From positions 123,501 through 187,500 of the forward strand of contig NZ_VVIP01000022.1 in the NCBI RefSeq assembly GCF_009650435.1: a stretch of 64,000 nt of DNA, written 5' to 3'. Below are positions 36,140 to 45,553 of the stretch, one piece after another. Position 1 is the first letter of the stretch; each line of letters begins with the position of its first letter. Made by a program: the position numbers and the translations under genes. The stretch is from Foetidibacter luteolus (lineage in GTDB: Bacteria > Bacteroidota > Bacteroidia > Chitinophagales > Chitinophagaceae). The notes beneath the pieces were generated by a model, which was not told the DNA's origin, ran no database searches, and worked only from the letters and a program-made list of their open reading frames with translations.

Positions 36140-36764
36140 CGCTTGTATTTAAAATACTGTGCCGGTTTAGCAACGAATGTTACACTCTTCTGCGGTTGTA
36201 TTTGGGGGTGTCCCTCGTACCTCGGGCCGGGCTTTCCGCTATTACTCCGGCACAAGGCCCTGCTGCGATGGCCTCACCGGGGTAGCCGCTTCAATCCCTC
36301 ACCCGAAAACAGTTACCGGTTACCAGTTGCAGGTTACCAGTCTGTTAATTGAATAAATGGTTGGTGAGGTCCAAAAAAATACTTCTATAAAAGCCTGAAA
36401 GGCTTTACTAAGAATAGCCCCGGTTGCAAACCGGGGTTACCGCATGGGGACAGCCCAACCCCGCAGGGGGTTGAACCTTTTGCGCATTCAACCCTTGCAG
36501 GGTTGCCGGACGACTCATTCTTTTACCCCGGGTTTCACCCAGGGCTATTATTATTTATGCCCTTCGGGCAATGATGAAAATTGCTGGTTTTCTTGCTCAG
36601 TAAAGATGTAGTGTACAAGTGAGTGACACAACGATGCTTAATAGTAGCAATCCTGCCTGGACAATAATTGTTATTGCTTATTCTATACGATGTTTCTGGC
36701 ACCAAAGGTGGCAGAAACGGAGGCACCAAGGTGGCAGAAACCGAGGTAACAGAGGTGGCGGGAA
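36140..36764. repeat. gene-free stretch: family A, heptamers, hairpin cluster and 24-bp tandem repeat
   Basis: About 36205-36307 is a family A element. 36312-36343 is a 7-bp-periodic tract (gttaccg, gttacca, gttgcag, gttacca). 36390-36575 is a cluster of five to six small hairpins: aaagcctgaaaggcttt, ccccggttgcaaaccgggg, caaccccgcagggggttg, caacccttgcagggttg, gcccttcgggc, enclosed by aatagccc/gggctatt. 36691-36760 has three degenerate 23-24-bp direct repeats (ggcaccaaaggtggcagaaa). No gene is supported. Confidence 0.6.
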
Positions 36765-36797
36765 CAAAAAATCCCCCCGGTTTACACCGGAGGGACA
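36765..36797 (-). terminator. terminator of the dcw cluster after ftsZ
   Basis: On the minus strand, ccctccggtgtaaaccgggg-type stem (from about 36794 down to 36773) is followed by a run of Ts. It lies about 35 bp past the ftsZ stop. Confidence 0.75.
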
Positions 36798-36831
36798 ACA
36801 ACTAAAAACACAATTGAGAAGCCAGGAATCA

Positions 36832-38652
36832 TTAGTCGGGTTTCTTGCCGTCTAAGAAAGTATTGATAGTAGATATCTGCGTTTTATCGTTTTCATCTTT
36901 CTTTACCGCATACTTGCTGTAGTAGTTTTCTACCGAGGTAAGTGTATTACCGAACAACTCCATGTTGCGGCGTACATAAGCCGGCACATTATCAAACTCG
37001 GTATTCATATCCGAACTGCCCATGTTGAAAGACAGGTTGCGCAGCTTTTGAATACGCTCTGCCGCACGGCGCTTTTGATCTTCTTCTTCGTCCATTTCGT
37101 TAACAATGCTGCCAACAGGTGCGCTGTTTACTGCATTGTCTTCCTTTATTACAAACCCAAACTGCACTTCGTCTTCCGCAGGCTCCTGTTTTGCTACAGG
37201 CGCCGGCTGCGTAAACCTTGGCTCTGGCTTTACTTCCTCCTTAGGCTGCTCTGCAGGCGGCTGGGGAACAGAAGCGTAAATGTTGGAAGGCCGGTTAAGG
37301 TAGCTGTTAACCGCACTGCCGTTATCCGTTGGCTTTTCTGTGTACTGCATCTGCACCAACGGGTTCTCAGCCACCGGTGCAGGCTCTTCTTTCTTCACTT
37401 CGGTAATCTCAGGTGAAAGCTCCAGCCTGATGGTTTGCGGCTCATCATTTTGCTGTGGTACGGAAAGAGGTTCTTCATACAATTTGGCAGGCACAATTAC
37501 CTTTTCGCCCGTTGTTTCCATCAACTTTGGAGCGAATGGGTCTTTATCTTCAAATGACAATGTTTGCTGCTGCGGCGCCTGGTACATTTTCTTCTCGTCG
37601 CCTTCAACACCCAGTGTCATCATAATTTTTTCGGGCTTTGGCTCAGCCTTTTTTTCGGCAACCTGCTCTCTTTTAGCAAAGGGGTCTTTATGTTCAAAAC
37701 CTGTTGCTATAAGCGTAATGCCAATCTTTTTATCCAGGGAGTTGTCGTACCCCATACCTACAATCACATCGGTATGCTCGCCCGCCTGCTGGCGCATGTA
37801 ATCGTTAATAATCTCCAGTTCATCCATCGTGCATTCAAACTCGCCTTCGGCACTGTTGATGTTAATAAGTATCCATTTAGCGCCGCGGATATCGTTGTCG
37901 TTCAGTAGCGGAGAGTTTAATGCTTCTTCAATAGCCTGCTGCGCCCTGTCTTCACCTTCTACAGCGGCGCTGCCCAATATGGCCACACCGCCGTTTTTCA
38001 TAACGGTGCATACGTCTGCAAAGTCAACAATAATATGGCCGCGGCTGTTGATGATATCGGTAATACATTTGGCGGCTGTAGCTAATACATCATCGGCTTT
38101 GCCGAAGGCTTCCTTCATTTTAAGGTTACCGTACTGCATGCGCAGCTTATCGTTGCTGATAACAAGCAGTGTATCCACATAGGGCTCCAGTTGCTTGATA
38201 CCAAGCTCTGCCTGCTGCCTGCGGCGCGGGCCTTCAAAACCAAATGGCGTAGTTACAATACCCACGGTAAGTATGCCGAGGTCTCTGCAGATCTTCGCAA
38301 TGATAGGAGCGCCGCCGGTGCCGGTACCGCCCCCCATGCCTGCGCAGATAAAAGCCATCTTGGTGTTTACCTCCAGTATGCGCTTTATTTCTTCCAGCGA
38401 TTCTTCTGTGGCCTGCTTGCCAACTTCCGGGTTAGCGCCTGCGCCAAGACCTTGTGTAAGATGCGGCCCAAGCTGTATTTTATTGTGCACGGTGCTCTGT
38501 TCAAGCGCCTTGGCATCTGTGTTACAAATAATAAAATCTACACCTTCAATATTTTCCGCGAACATGTAGTTTACCGCATTGCTTCCGCCACCTCCTACAC
38601 CAAGAACCTTAATGATGGATGACTTTTGTTTCGGCAGATCAAAGTGTATCAT
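36832..38652 (-). CDS. ftsZ: cell division protein FtsZ
   Basis: 606 aa, long because of a 230-residue disordered linker. The tubulin-like GTPase spans about residues 15-320: LGVGGGGSNAVNYM, signature MGGGTGTGGAP (about 109-119), and the T7 synergy part NINSAEGEFECTMDEL. The linker is rich in Pro, Glu and Gln. Near the C-terminus FDNVPAYVRRNMELFG is the Bacteroidota form of the conserved peptide that binds FtsA; a further 40 residues follow. FtsZ polymerises into the division ring. Last gene of the dcw cluster. Confidence 0.98.
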   Translation of the reverse strand: MIHFDLPKQKSSIIKVLGVGGGGSNAVNYMFAENIEGVDFIICNTDAKALEQSTVHNKIQLGPHLTQGLGAGANPEVGKQATEESLEEIKRILEVNTKMAFICAGMGGGTGTGGAPIIAKICRDLGILTVGIVTTPFGFEGPRRRQQAELGIKQLEPYVDTLLVISNDKLRMQYGNLKMKEAFGKADDVLATAAKCITDIINSRGHIIVDFADVCTVMKNGGVAILGSAAVEGEDRAQQAIEEALNSPLLNDNDIRGAKWILININSAEGEFECTMDELEIINDYMRQQAGEHTDVIVGMGYDNSLDKKIGITLIATGFEHKDPFAKREQVAEKKAEPKPEKIMMTLGVEGDEKKMYQAPQQQTLSFEDKDPFAPKLMETTGEKVIVPAKLYEEPLSVPQQNDEPQTIRLELSPEITEVKKEEPAPVAENPLVQMQYTEKPTDNGSAVNSYLNRPSNIYASVPQPPAEQPKEEVKPEPRFTQPAPVAKQEPAEDEVQFGFVIKEDNAVNSAPVGSIVNEMDEEEDQKRRAAERIQKLRNLSFNMGSSDMNTEFDNVPAYVRRNMELFGNTLTSVENYYSKYAVKKDENDKTQISTINTFLDGKKPD

Positions 38653-38782
38653 AACTGTTATTTTTTAAATTTAGATGGGTTAGTTAGTATGTAAGTTGCC
38701 GGTGGCAGGTTTCAGGTAGCTGGTGTAAAAAACCGGAATTTGTAATTTATCCAACCAGTTACCAGCATCCTGCAACCTGTAT
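38653..38782. repeat. heptamer-periodic tracts between ftsA and ftsZ
   Basis: 38695-38722 reads gttgccg, gtggcag, gtttcag, gtagctg. 38752-38779 in reverse reads caggttg, caggatg, ctggtaa, ctggttg. The two facing tracts share the same 7-bp pattern in opposite orientation. Confidence 0.6.
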
Positions 38783-40162
38783 TTATTTAATCTCCATATC
38801 TCCTTCTTCCTTAAACAAATCAATGATGCTGTCTTTAAATTTGTCCCAGAAGCTGTTAAGGCCTTTGCGTTTTTTTATATCAACCCCGTTTTCCTTTTCT
38901 TTAGTTATTTCGGGTTGCACCGCATCGCCTTTTTTAAGGTTATCCGGTACAGCCACTACTTTGGTAAAGCGGTTGTTAAACTCTTTATTGTGGTGTTCAT
39001 AATCACTATAGCCTTTTAATATTAAACCAATACAGGTGGCATACATGGGTTTCTTCAGCTCATCTATATGGTTGGCGGCCAGGTGCTCGTTGGGGTAACC
39101 TATTCTTGCATTTAAACCTGTTGTATACTCGGTTAGCTGAATTAAATGCTTTAGCTGCGAGCCGCCCCCGGTTAAAATGATACCACCATTTAAAACACGT
39201 GGATCAAGGCCTACCTGCTTCAGGTGATAGGTAACAAAGTCCAGTATCTCATTCATCCGGGCCTGTATAATGCCTGCCAGGTTTTTAACGCTTATTTCTT
39301 TAGCCGGCATACCCTTTATACCTGGTATGGTAATGTAGGCATTGGCTTTTGCGGCATCGGCCAGCGCACCGCCAAACTGTACTTTCATAGCCTCCGCCTG
39401 CTGCTTTAAAACGCCAAGGCCCATGCGTATATCGTTGGTAATATTTTCGCCACCAAAGGGTATTACAGCGGTATGCTTAAGGATACCATCATAAAACACA
39501 GCTAGGTCGCTGGTGCCGCCGCCGATATCCAGTATGGCTACGCCGGCCTCCATATCAATATCGCTCATAACTGCCGATGCTGAAGCCAGTGGCTGCAACA
39601 CAAGGTCTTTTGTTTTAAGGCCGCTGCGTTCAACAGAACGGTTGATATTGCGTATGGCATTTCTGTCGCCGGTAATAATGTGGAAGTTTGCACCAACTTT
39701 CACGCCATTATAGCCAATTGCATCCTTAATGTTCTGATAGTTATCCACATGAAAATCCTGTGGTATCACATCTATGATCTGGTCGCCGGCGGGAATAAAA
39801 GTCTTGCGCTGGTTTTCTATCAGTTGTTCCACTTCCCAGCGTTCAATTTCTATTTCCGGGTTTTGGCGCACTATGTCGCCACGTGTTTGCAGGCTTTTAA
39901 TGTGGTGGCCCGCCACGCCTACATACACTTCAGAAATTTCGAGGTCGGGGTTACTTTCAGCACAGTTTACCAGCGCCTGCTGAATGGCTTTGATGGTCTG
40001 GTCAATATTGAGTACCTGTCCATGCTGCACGCCATTGCTGTTGGCACGGCCAAAGCCAAGAATCTCCAGCTTTCCGTACTCATTTTTTCGCCCTGCAATG
40101 GCGGCGATTTTCGTTGTACCAATATCAAGACCCACAATGATGGGCGCTTCAATCGGGTTCAT
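38783..40162 (-). CDS. ftsA: cell division protein FtsA
   Basis: 459 aa. Actin/Hsp70-fold ATPase that tethers FtsZ to the membrane. Visible: phosphate-1 loop VGLDIGTTKIAAIAG (residues 10-24), SHS2/1C-type subdomain with YVGVAGHHIKSLQTRG, phosphate-2 AILDIGGGTSDLAVF, adenosine motif GGIILTGGGSQLKHL, and a C-terminal amphipathic helix NSFWDKFKDSIIDLFKEEGD that should bind membrane. Sits 47 bp after ftsQ and 130 bp before ftsZ. Confidence 0.98.
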   Translation of the reverse strand: MNPIEAPIIVGLDIGTTKIAAIAGRKNEYGKLEILGFGRANSNGVQHGQVLNIDQTIKAIQQALVNCAESNPDLEISEVYVGVAGHHIKSLQTRGDIVRQNPEIEIERWEVEQLIENQRKTFIPAGDQIIDVIPQDFHVDNYQNIKDAIGYNGVKVGANFHIITGDRNAIRNINRSVERSGLKTKDLVLQPLASASAVMSDIDMEAGVAILDIGGGTSDLAVFYDGILKHTAVIPFGGENITNDIRMGLGVLKQQAEAMKVQFGGALADAAKANAYITIPGIKGMPAKEISVKNLAGIIQARMNEILDFVTYHLKQVGLDPRVLNGGIILTGGGSQLKHLIQLTEYTTGLNARIGYPNEHLAANHIDELKKPMYATCIGLILKGYSDYEHHNKEFNNRFTKVVAVPDNLKKGDAVQPEITKEKENGVDIKKRKGLNSFWDKFKDSIIDLFKEEGDMEIK

Positions 40163-40209
40163 AGATGTGTATTTTAGTTGTTGATGTTGTTTCTGTTTAG
40201 TGCATTGTA

Positions 40210-41262
40210 TTAATAGTGCCGCTGCAACACAGCCTTAGGCTTCCTGCTCTTACTGTTGTTCACCGTTTTTTTTACTGTCTTCTTTTTTACAACAGGCGCT
40301 TTTGCTTTTAGTACAGGTTTCGGTTTTACCTGGGGCCTGTTCATTATTTTCGCCGGCAATACTTTTTTTACCGACGTATCTTTTACCACATTCAGCAGTT
40401 TTGCATCCATACCTACGCTGGTATCACGCATCATGGTATTCATTTGCCGCAGGCTGCTGCTTAACTGCTGCATGGCTTTGGCAGAATCCAGGTAAGGCTT
40501 TGCCGCCCCCCTTCTTGATGCCACTACCTGGCCATCGTACTGCACATCAATGCGTTCATATTTTTCAAACCCTGCCTTTGCCCAAACCTGCCTGTAAAAG
40601 CTGTACAGCCGGTTAAACTTATCTGCCAGGTTGCTGGTATCGCCCAATGTAATAACCTGGTTACCCAGCACAGGAACTATTTCATAAGTATGCTGCGGTG
40701 TAAGGTCAACCTGTGCCACCTGCTGCAGCCAAAAGCTATCCCGTTGTATGTGTTGCGCTATGTACTTTATTTCAGCTAACACCACGCTATCCGGGGCCGA
40801 TAGTTTTTTGTTATCCGAGGGATAAGAAGTAAATACCGGCACCCTTGCACTAAGGTTATCACTCAACGGTAAACGTTTACCGCTGCTATCTATGTAAAAA
40901 GAGTTACCGCTGATGGTGAAAATCCTCGCCATCGGTTCACGTTCCTGTATATCTACATGCAGTATGCTGTTGTTATCAAAGAACAAATCCGCATCCCGTA
41001 TCCAGCCATTCATTTTTAATCCATCTTCTAAGTGGCGTGTATCAATCCTGAACAACTCTGTTCCCTTTTTTACCCCCATCTTGTTGAGAAAATCAATAAT
41101 GTCTTTCTCATCCACAAACACATGTTGCTCCGCACCTTCTATTTCTACCTTTATATCGCTTACCGTTTTTATCTCCTTCTTATGCATGGCAGAAACCAGC
41201 AGCACAATTGTTGCTGACCCTAACAATACCCAAAGGGTTAATATGATTCGTTTCTTCCACAT
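40210..41262 (-). CDS. ftsQ: cell division protein FtsQ
   Basis: 350 aa. Single N-terminal membrane helix (ILTLWVLLGSATIVLLVSAM), then a POTRA-like domain (KVEIEGAEQHVFVDEKDIID ... GVKKGTELFRIDTRHLEDGL) and a beta domain (IQEREPMARIFTISGNSFYI). The C-terminal 60 residues are Lys-rich and disordered. Position between murC and ftsA supports the call. FtsQ bridges early and late divisome proteins in the periplasm. A heptamer tract ends 5 bp upstream of its start and replaces the usual leader. Confidence 0.9.
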   Translation of the reverse strand: MWKKRIILTLWVLLGSATIVLLVSAMHKKEIKTVSDIKVEIEGAEQHVFVDEKDIIDFLNKMGVKKGTELFRIDTRHLEDGLKMNGWIRDADLFFDNNSILHVDIQEREPMARIFTISGNSFYIDSSGKRLPLSDNLSARVPVFTSYPSDNKKLSAPDSVVLAEIKYIAQHIQRDSFWLQQVAQVDLTPQHTYEIVPVLGNQVITLGDTSNLADKFNRLYSFYRQVWAKAGFEKYERIDVQYDGQVVASRRGAAKPYLDSAKAMQQLSSSLRQMNTMMRDTSVGMDAKLLNVVKDTSVKKVLPAKIMNRPQVKPKPVLKAKAPVVKKKTVKKTVNNSKSRKPKAVLQRHY

Positions 41263-41393
41263 TTTAGTTACAGGTTGCCGGTTGCTGGTAGCCGGTTGGA
41301 TGAATGTTATTCTTGTGACGCCGCCTTCGACAAGCTCAGGCTGACAACATTAAGCAAACAGCATTGATTTTATTACTCCCTACTCGCCACTCA
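41263..41393. repeat. heptamer tracts and short E-type motif between murC and ftsQ
   Basis: 41267-41301 reads gttacag, gttgccg, gttgctg, gtagccg, gttggat. 41328-41345 (ccttcgacaagctcaggctg) is the short inverted-repeat motif also at 369. 41375-41409 reads actccct, actcgcc, actcact, attcacc, actcact and runs into the murC stop codon, encoding its last residues VVSGE. Confidence 0.65.
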
Positions 41394-42794
41394 CTATTCA
41401 CCACTCACTACCTCTTTCACCCTTCCCACCAATGCATCTATATCCCCTGCCCCGCACATTACCAACAGCTTAGGCTTATTTAATTTTACCCAATTTATCA
41501 TTGCCTCTTTAGAAAGCACCTGCCTTTGCGGCAGTTGCATGTTATTGAGGATAAGGTCGCTGGTTACACCTTCCACGGGTAATTCCCTTGCCGGGTATAT
41601 GGGCAGCAGTATCACTTCATCCGCCATATCCAGGCTTTCGGCAAATTCCTTATGCAGGTCGTTAGTGCGGCTAAACAAATGCGGCTGGAACACCACCGTA
41701 CATTTTTCCTCAGCGAACAAACTACGTACACCACTTATCAACGCCTTCAGTTCTTCAGGATGGTGTGCATAATCATCAATCAACACTTTTCCATCACTGG
41801 TCTTTAATACGTATTCAAACCTTCTCCTTACGCCCTTAAACGAGGCGACAGCGGCTTTTATCTTTTTATCTTCAATGCCCAGGTATTTAGCTACCGTTAT
41901 GGCGGCAAGGCTGTTCTCAATATTGTGCAACCCACCCATGTGCAGCAATACATCTTTCAACTGCCAATCTTTACCCACTACATTAAACCTGTAAGAACCA
42001 TTTTCCACTTTCACATCAGCCGTATGCACGTCCGCATTGGTATCGTACAAGCTGTAGGTGAAATGGTTAGCGGCCTTTAATTCCGCACTTCTTTTTAAAC
42101 CATACTTAGTGACCAGGCAACCACCCGGTTTTACTTTTTGGGAGAATTGCACAAAAGCATTTTCCACTTCCTCAGCCGTGCCATAAATATCCAGGTGGTC
42201 GGGATCCATGGCCGTTACTACAGCTACATCAGGCACCAGTTTCAAAAAGCTCCTGTCGTATTCATCCGCTTCAACCACTACCACATTTCTTTCGCTGCTC
42301 CAGAAGTTAGTACTATAGTTAGCGGATATACCTCCAAGAAAGGCATTGCAACCATAACCGGTATCACGCAGTAAGTGTGCTACCATAGTGGTTATGGTTG
42401 TTTTGCCATGTGTTCCCCCCACACATATGTTAAAAGAACTTTCAGTAAGCCATTGCAATACATCGCTGCGCTTTACAACTTCATAACCGTTTTCACGATA
42501 ATAAACCAGCTCTTTCTGCTCTTTGGGAATAGCCGGTGTGTACACTATCACATCCACCTCTTTCGGAATCAACTCCACATCTTCATGATAGTGAATGGTA
42601 ATACCACTTTTTTCAAGCTCCCCTGTAAGCGGTGTTGGTGTTCTGTCATAGCCGCTTACCTGCGCTCCCTTAGCATGAAAGTATCTTGCAAGCGCACTCA
42701 TACCTATGCCCCCTATACCTATAAAATAAATTACAACCCCACCCCCTGAAGGGGAGTTTTGTAACAGCTTTATTTTTTTTGCAGCATCACTCAT
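41394..42794 (-). CDS. murC: UDP-N-acetylmuramate--L-alanine ligase
   Basis: 466 aa. Adds L-Ala to UDP-MurNAc, the first peptide step. Visible: Rossmann start IYFIGIGGIGMSALARYF (about 28-45), ATP-binding GGTHGKTTITTMVAHLL, the central VVVVEADEYDRSFLKL and the MurC signature VLIDDYAHHPEELKAL. The N-terminus is about 20 residues longer than usual because a 22-bp palindrome (42737-42758) is translated as NSPSGGG just before the Rossmann strand; no other start codon lies after it. The last codons overlap a heptamer tract. Confidence 0.97.
   Translation of the reverse strand: MSDAAKKIKLLQNSPSGGGVVIYFIGIGGIGMSALARYFHAKGAQVSGYDRTPTPLTGELEKSGITIHYHEDVELIPKEVDVIVYTPAIPKEQKELVYYRENGYEVVKRSDVLQWLTESSFNICVGGTHGKTTITTMVAHLLRDTGYGCNAFLGGISANYSTNFWSSERNVVVVEADEYDRSFLKLVPDVAVVTAMDPDHLDIYGTAEEVENAFVQFSQKVKPGGCLVTKYGLKRSAELKAANHFTYSLYDTNADVHTADVKVENGSYRFNVVGKDWQLKDVLLHMGGLHNIENSLAAITVAKYLGIEDKKIKAAVASFKGVRRRFEYVLKTSDGKVLIDDYAHHPEELKALISGVRSLFAEEKCTVVFQPHLFSRTNDLHKEFAESLDMADEVILLPIYPARELPVEGVTSDLILNNMQLPQRQVLSKEAMINWVKLNKPKLLVMCGAGDIDALVGRVKEVVSGE
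42737..42758 (-). repeat. family D palindrome inside murC
   Basis: On the minus strand aactccccttcagggggtgg: a hairpin of CCCC with GGGG around TTCA, in frame as NSPSGGG. Copies at the N-termini of murG and murE keep the same frame. Confidence 0.65.
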
Positions 42795-42806
42795 TCATAG
42801 TATTCT

Positions 42807-43955
42807 TTATTGAACAGAAACAAGTATCTCCCTTGCTATTTTTATATCGGCATCGGTTATTGCCAATTGTGCAATGTTCTTTTTTAGTTTTTCCTGCAGG
42901 CTGGCACTCTTTGCCAGCGTAATTATTTCAGGAAATAATTTTGCATGCGCTTCACTATCCTTAACCATTACTGCCGCATCTTTTTCAACCAAATGCCGGG
43001 CATTCACTGTTTGATGGTCTTCAGCGGCATGCGGATAAGGAACGAATACCACCGGCTTTTTTACCACACATAATTCCGTTACAGCCATTGCCCCCGCCCT
43101 TGATATCACTACATCAGCCGCGGCATAGGCTTTGTCCATTTCAACAATAAACTCACCCACCCAAACATTCTCCAGTGGTTTACCTCTTTCCTTATAAACA
43201 TCCGCATGGGTTTTGCCCGTTTGCCAGATAAGCTGCAAATCCAGCGGCGCCAAGTCCAGTATGTGGGCCAGTATAACTTCATTAATACTTTTTGCGCCCA
43301 GGCTGCCGCCTACTACCAGGATGGTTACTTTATCTTCTTTTAAATCAAAGAACCGGAGTGCCTCTTCCCTGGATACCGTTGAAGCGGCAATATTTTTTCT
43401 AACAGGGTTGCCGGTAACTACTATTTTGTCTGCCGGAAAAAACTTTTCCATGCCATCACCAGCTACAAATACCCTGGTAGCTTTCTTGCCAAGCATTATA
43501 TTAGCTTTGCCGGCAAATGAATTGCTTTCATGTATAAAAGTTGGTATCCCCCGGCTTTGTGCATACTTGAGCACGGGAAAGCTTGAATAGCCACCTACTC
43601 CTATTACCGCGACTGGCTTAAACTCGTTCACAATCTGCCTTACCTGGTAAAAGCTTTTGATGAGCTTAAAAGGCAGCGAAATATTCTTTATCAAAGAACT
43701 GCGGTTGAAGCCTGCTATATCCAATCCTTTTATGTTATACCCGGCCTGCGGCACTTTTTCCATTTCCATTTTGCCCTTTGCGCCAACAAACAATATTTCT
43801 GCCTGCGGTTGTAATTGTTTTAATGCGTTGGCTATGGCAATGGCAGGGAATATGTGCCCGCCGGTACCGCCACCGGCTATGATGAATTTACCGCCCACCC
43901 CCCTGAAGGGGGAGTTAGCAACATCTTCGTTATTCGCATCATCCGTTATGTTCAT
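42807..43955 (-). CDS. murG: undecaprenyl-PP-MurNAc-pentapeptide GlcNAc transferase
   Basis: 382 aa. Membrane-associated GT-B enzyme that makes lipid II from lipid I and UDP-GlcNAc. Visible: FIIAGGGTGGHIFPAIAIAN (residues 24-43, lipid-binding G loop), second glycine loop VGGYSSFPVLKYAQ, ILVVGGSLGAKSINE in the C domain, and the sugar-nucleotide site RAGAMAVTELCVVKKPVVFV. The N-terminus is about 20 residues longer than usual and contains the family D palindrome (NSPFRGVGG). An internal GTG just after the palindrome is a possible alternative start. 12 bp from murC. Confidence 0.97.
   Translation of the reverse strand: MNITDDANNEDVANSPFRGVGGKFIIAGGGTGGHIFPAIAIANALKQLQPQAEILFVGAKGKMEMEKVPQAGYNIKGLDIAGFNRSSLIKNISLPFKLIKSFYQVRQIVNEFKPVAVIGVGGYSSFPVLKYAQSRGIPTFIHESNSFAGKANIMLGKKATRVFVAGDGMEKFFPADKIVVTGNPVRKNIAASTVSREEALRFFDLKEDKVTILVVGGSLGAKSINEVILAHILDLAPLDLQLIWQTGKTHADVYKERGKPLENVWVGEFIVEMDKAYAAADVVISRAGAMAVTELCVVKKPVVFVPYPHAAEDHQTVNARHLVEKDAAVMVKDSEAHAKLFPEIITLAKSASLQEKLKKNIAQLAITDADIKIAREILVSVQ
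43894..43915 (-). repeat. family D palindrome inside murG
   Basis: Minus strand aactcccccttcaggggggt, in frame as NSPFRGV; CCCCC/GGGGG arms around TTCA. Confidence 0.65.
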
Positions 43956-44213
43956 TGCCTGTTGTTAAACCTGCTTTTGTTAATAGCGATACAATTTTCC
44001 CCTTCTGCTAATATGCCGCTTTAAGAATCTCCTCAACGACAGGATGCTGTATCAATGTTTCTGGCGCCGGAGGCGGAAGAAACAAAAGCTATCCTGCGGG
44101 AAAAGCCGCGTAGCGAACAAACCGTACAAGAGTGCGACGCAACGGGGCCTCATAGTAGTTCGCTCTGCCGGGCCCATAATTTTCTTCTTTATCCTGCTTA
44201 CACAACTTTCTGA
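43956..44213. repeat. family B element between ftsW and murG
   Basis: About 44055-44180 is a full family B copy with the extra 5' part gccggaggcggaagaaacaa, gtgcgacgcaacggggcctc and gccgggcccataa. It opens a 258-bp gap in a cluster that is usually tight. Confidence 0.6.
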
Positions 44214-45494
44214 CTACGTGGCCGATTGACTATTGACTGCTTCTTCTTTCTTCCCTTCCATTTGCTCCAGGTTTCTTGCCACACTTAATATGATACCGAT
44301 GGACGCACAGGTAAACAAGAAAGAACTGCCACCCATACTTACCAACGGAAGTGTTACACCGGTTACCGGCACCAGGTTTACATTTACCGCCATATTTGCA
44401 ACGGCCTGTATTACCAGCGTGAAACTTAATGCCAGTGCGAGAAAAGCGCCAAAGGCATAAGGGCAACGCCGGAATATACGGATGCACCTGAACAGAAAAA
44501 TCATATAAATGAATATGATGAATGCACCGCCCAGCAAACCATACTCTTCAATGATGATGGCATAGATAAAGTCGTTATACGCCTGCGGCAAATAGTTACG
44601 CTGCAAACTGTTGCCGGGCCCTTTGCCGTATAAAATGCCGCCGTTGGCTATGGCTATTTTTGCCTGTTGCACCTGGTAAGGCACTTCTGCCTCGGATGCA
44701 TATATATAATCCTGCACACGTTTTACCCATGTACCAAAGCGGCCGAATGAATGCAACCCTTCTACCACCGCGGATTTTTTATTAGTTGTTTTTTTACTGC
44801 TGTGTGTTGCTACCGCTACGCTGATGATGATTAACACCGGTATTAACGCCACACCAATTACCAGTGATATATGTTTAAAACTCACACGGCCTATAAACAG
44901 CAACAGCAATGATGTAGCGCCTGTTAACAATGCGTTGGACAGGTTGGCCGGCATAATTAATGCGCAGGTTAAACCAACGGGTATAATGATGGGCAGAAAG
45001 CCCTGTTTAAAATCTTTTATCACATCCTGCTTGCGGCTTAGCTGGCGGGATATATACATAAACAGGGCCAGCTTTGCAAAGTCGCTGGTTTGTATGGTTA
45101 AGTTGATAACCGGCAGTTTTATCCAGCGGCTGCCCTCGTTTATTTCCGCGCCAAAAAACAATGTATAAAACAACAACGGCACTGAGATTAGATACAATAC
45201 CAGCGACACCCTGGAATACAACGTATAATTAACGCGGTGCAAAAAGTAAATGCCTGTTAAGCCGATTGCAATGAATGATAACTGCTTGAAGAGATATACT
45301 TCTGTATTGCCCCTGTATAATTTGTATGCCAAAGAACCTGTTGCGCTGTACACAACGAGCAGCGATGTAAGCGCCAGCAATATCGCGGTGCCCCAGATGT
45401 ATTTATCGCCATTTGTTTTAGGCAATAGCTTGGCACCTGCGCCTTCTGCCGGCGCAAACTGTGAGAATAATTTATCTGCGGCTTCATTAAACAT
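44214..45494 (-). CDS. ftsW: peptidoglycan polymerase FtsW (SEDS family)
   Basis: 426 aa with about ten membrane helices. SEDS glycosyltransferase that polymerises lipid II at the septum together with the PBP encoded upstream. Visible: helix 1 WGTAILLALTSLLVVYSATG, NEGSRWIKLPVINLTIQTSD (the conserved SRWI segment), KGPGNSLQRNYLPQAYNDFI (catalytic loop region; LPxxxxDFI signature) and PVTGVTLPLVSMGGSSFLFT. The last residues AVNSQSAT are encoded by TTGACTA-type heptamers. Confidence 0.97.
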   Translation of the reverse strand: MFNEAADKLFSQFAPAEGAGAKLLPKTNGDKYIWGTAILLALTSLLVVYSATGSLAYKLYRGNTEVYLFKQLSFIAIGLTGIYFLHRVNYTLYSRVSLVLYLISVPLLFYTLFFGAEINEGSRWIKLPVINLTIQTSDFAKLALFMYISRQLSRKQDVIKDFKQGFLPIIIPVGLTCALIMPANLSNALLTGATSLLLLFIGRVSFKHISLVIGVALIPVLIIISVAVATHSSKKTTNKKSAVVEGLHSFGRFGTWVKRVQDYIYASEAEVPYQVQQAKIAIANGGILYGKGPGNSLQRNYLPQAYNDFIYAIIIEEYGLLGGAFIIFIYMIFLFRCIRIFRRCPYAFGAFLALALSFTLVIQAVANMAVNVNLVPVTGVTLPLVSMGGSSFLFTCASIGIILSVARNLEQMEGKKEEAVNSQSAT

Positions 45495-45553
45495 TTATCC
45501 AAATACGAGGTAAGAAGTACGAAGTACTTTATACAACACTTTTTAATTTACAA

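Noticed and set aside
36619..36855. 78-codon frame opposite the ftsZ end
   Set aside because: It runs through a 24-bp tandem repeat and the ftsZ terminator.
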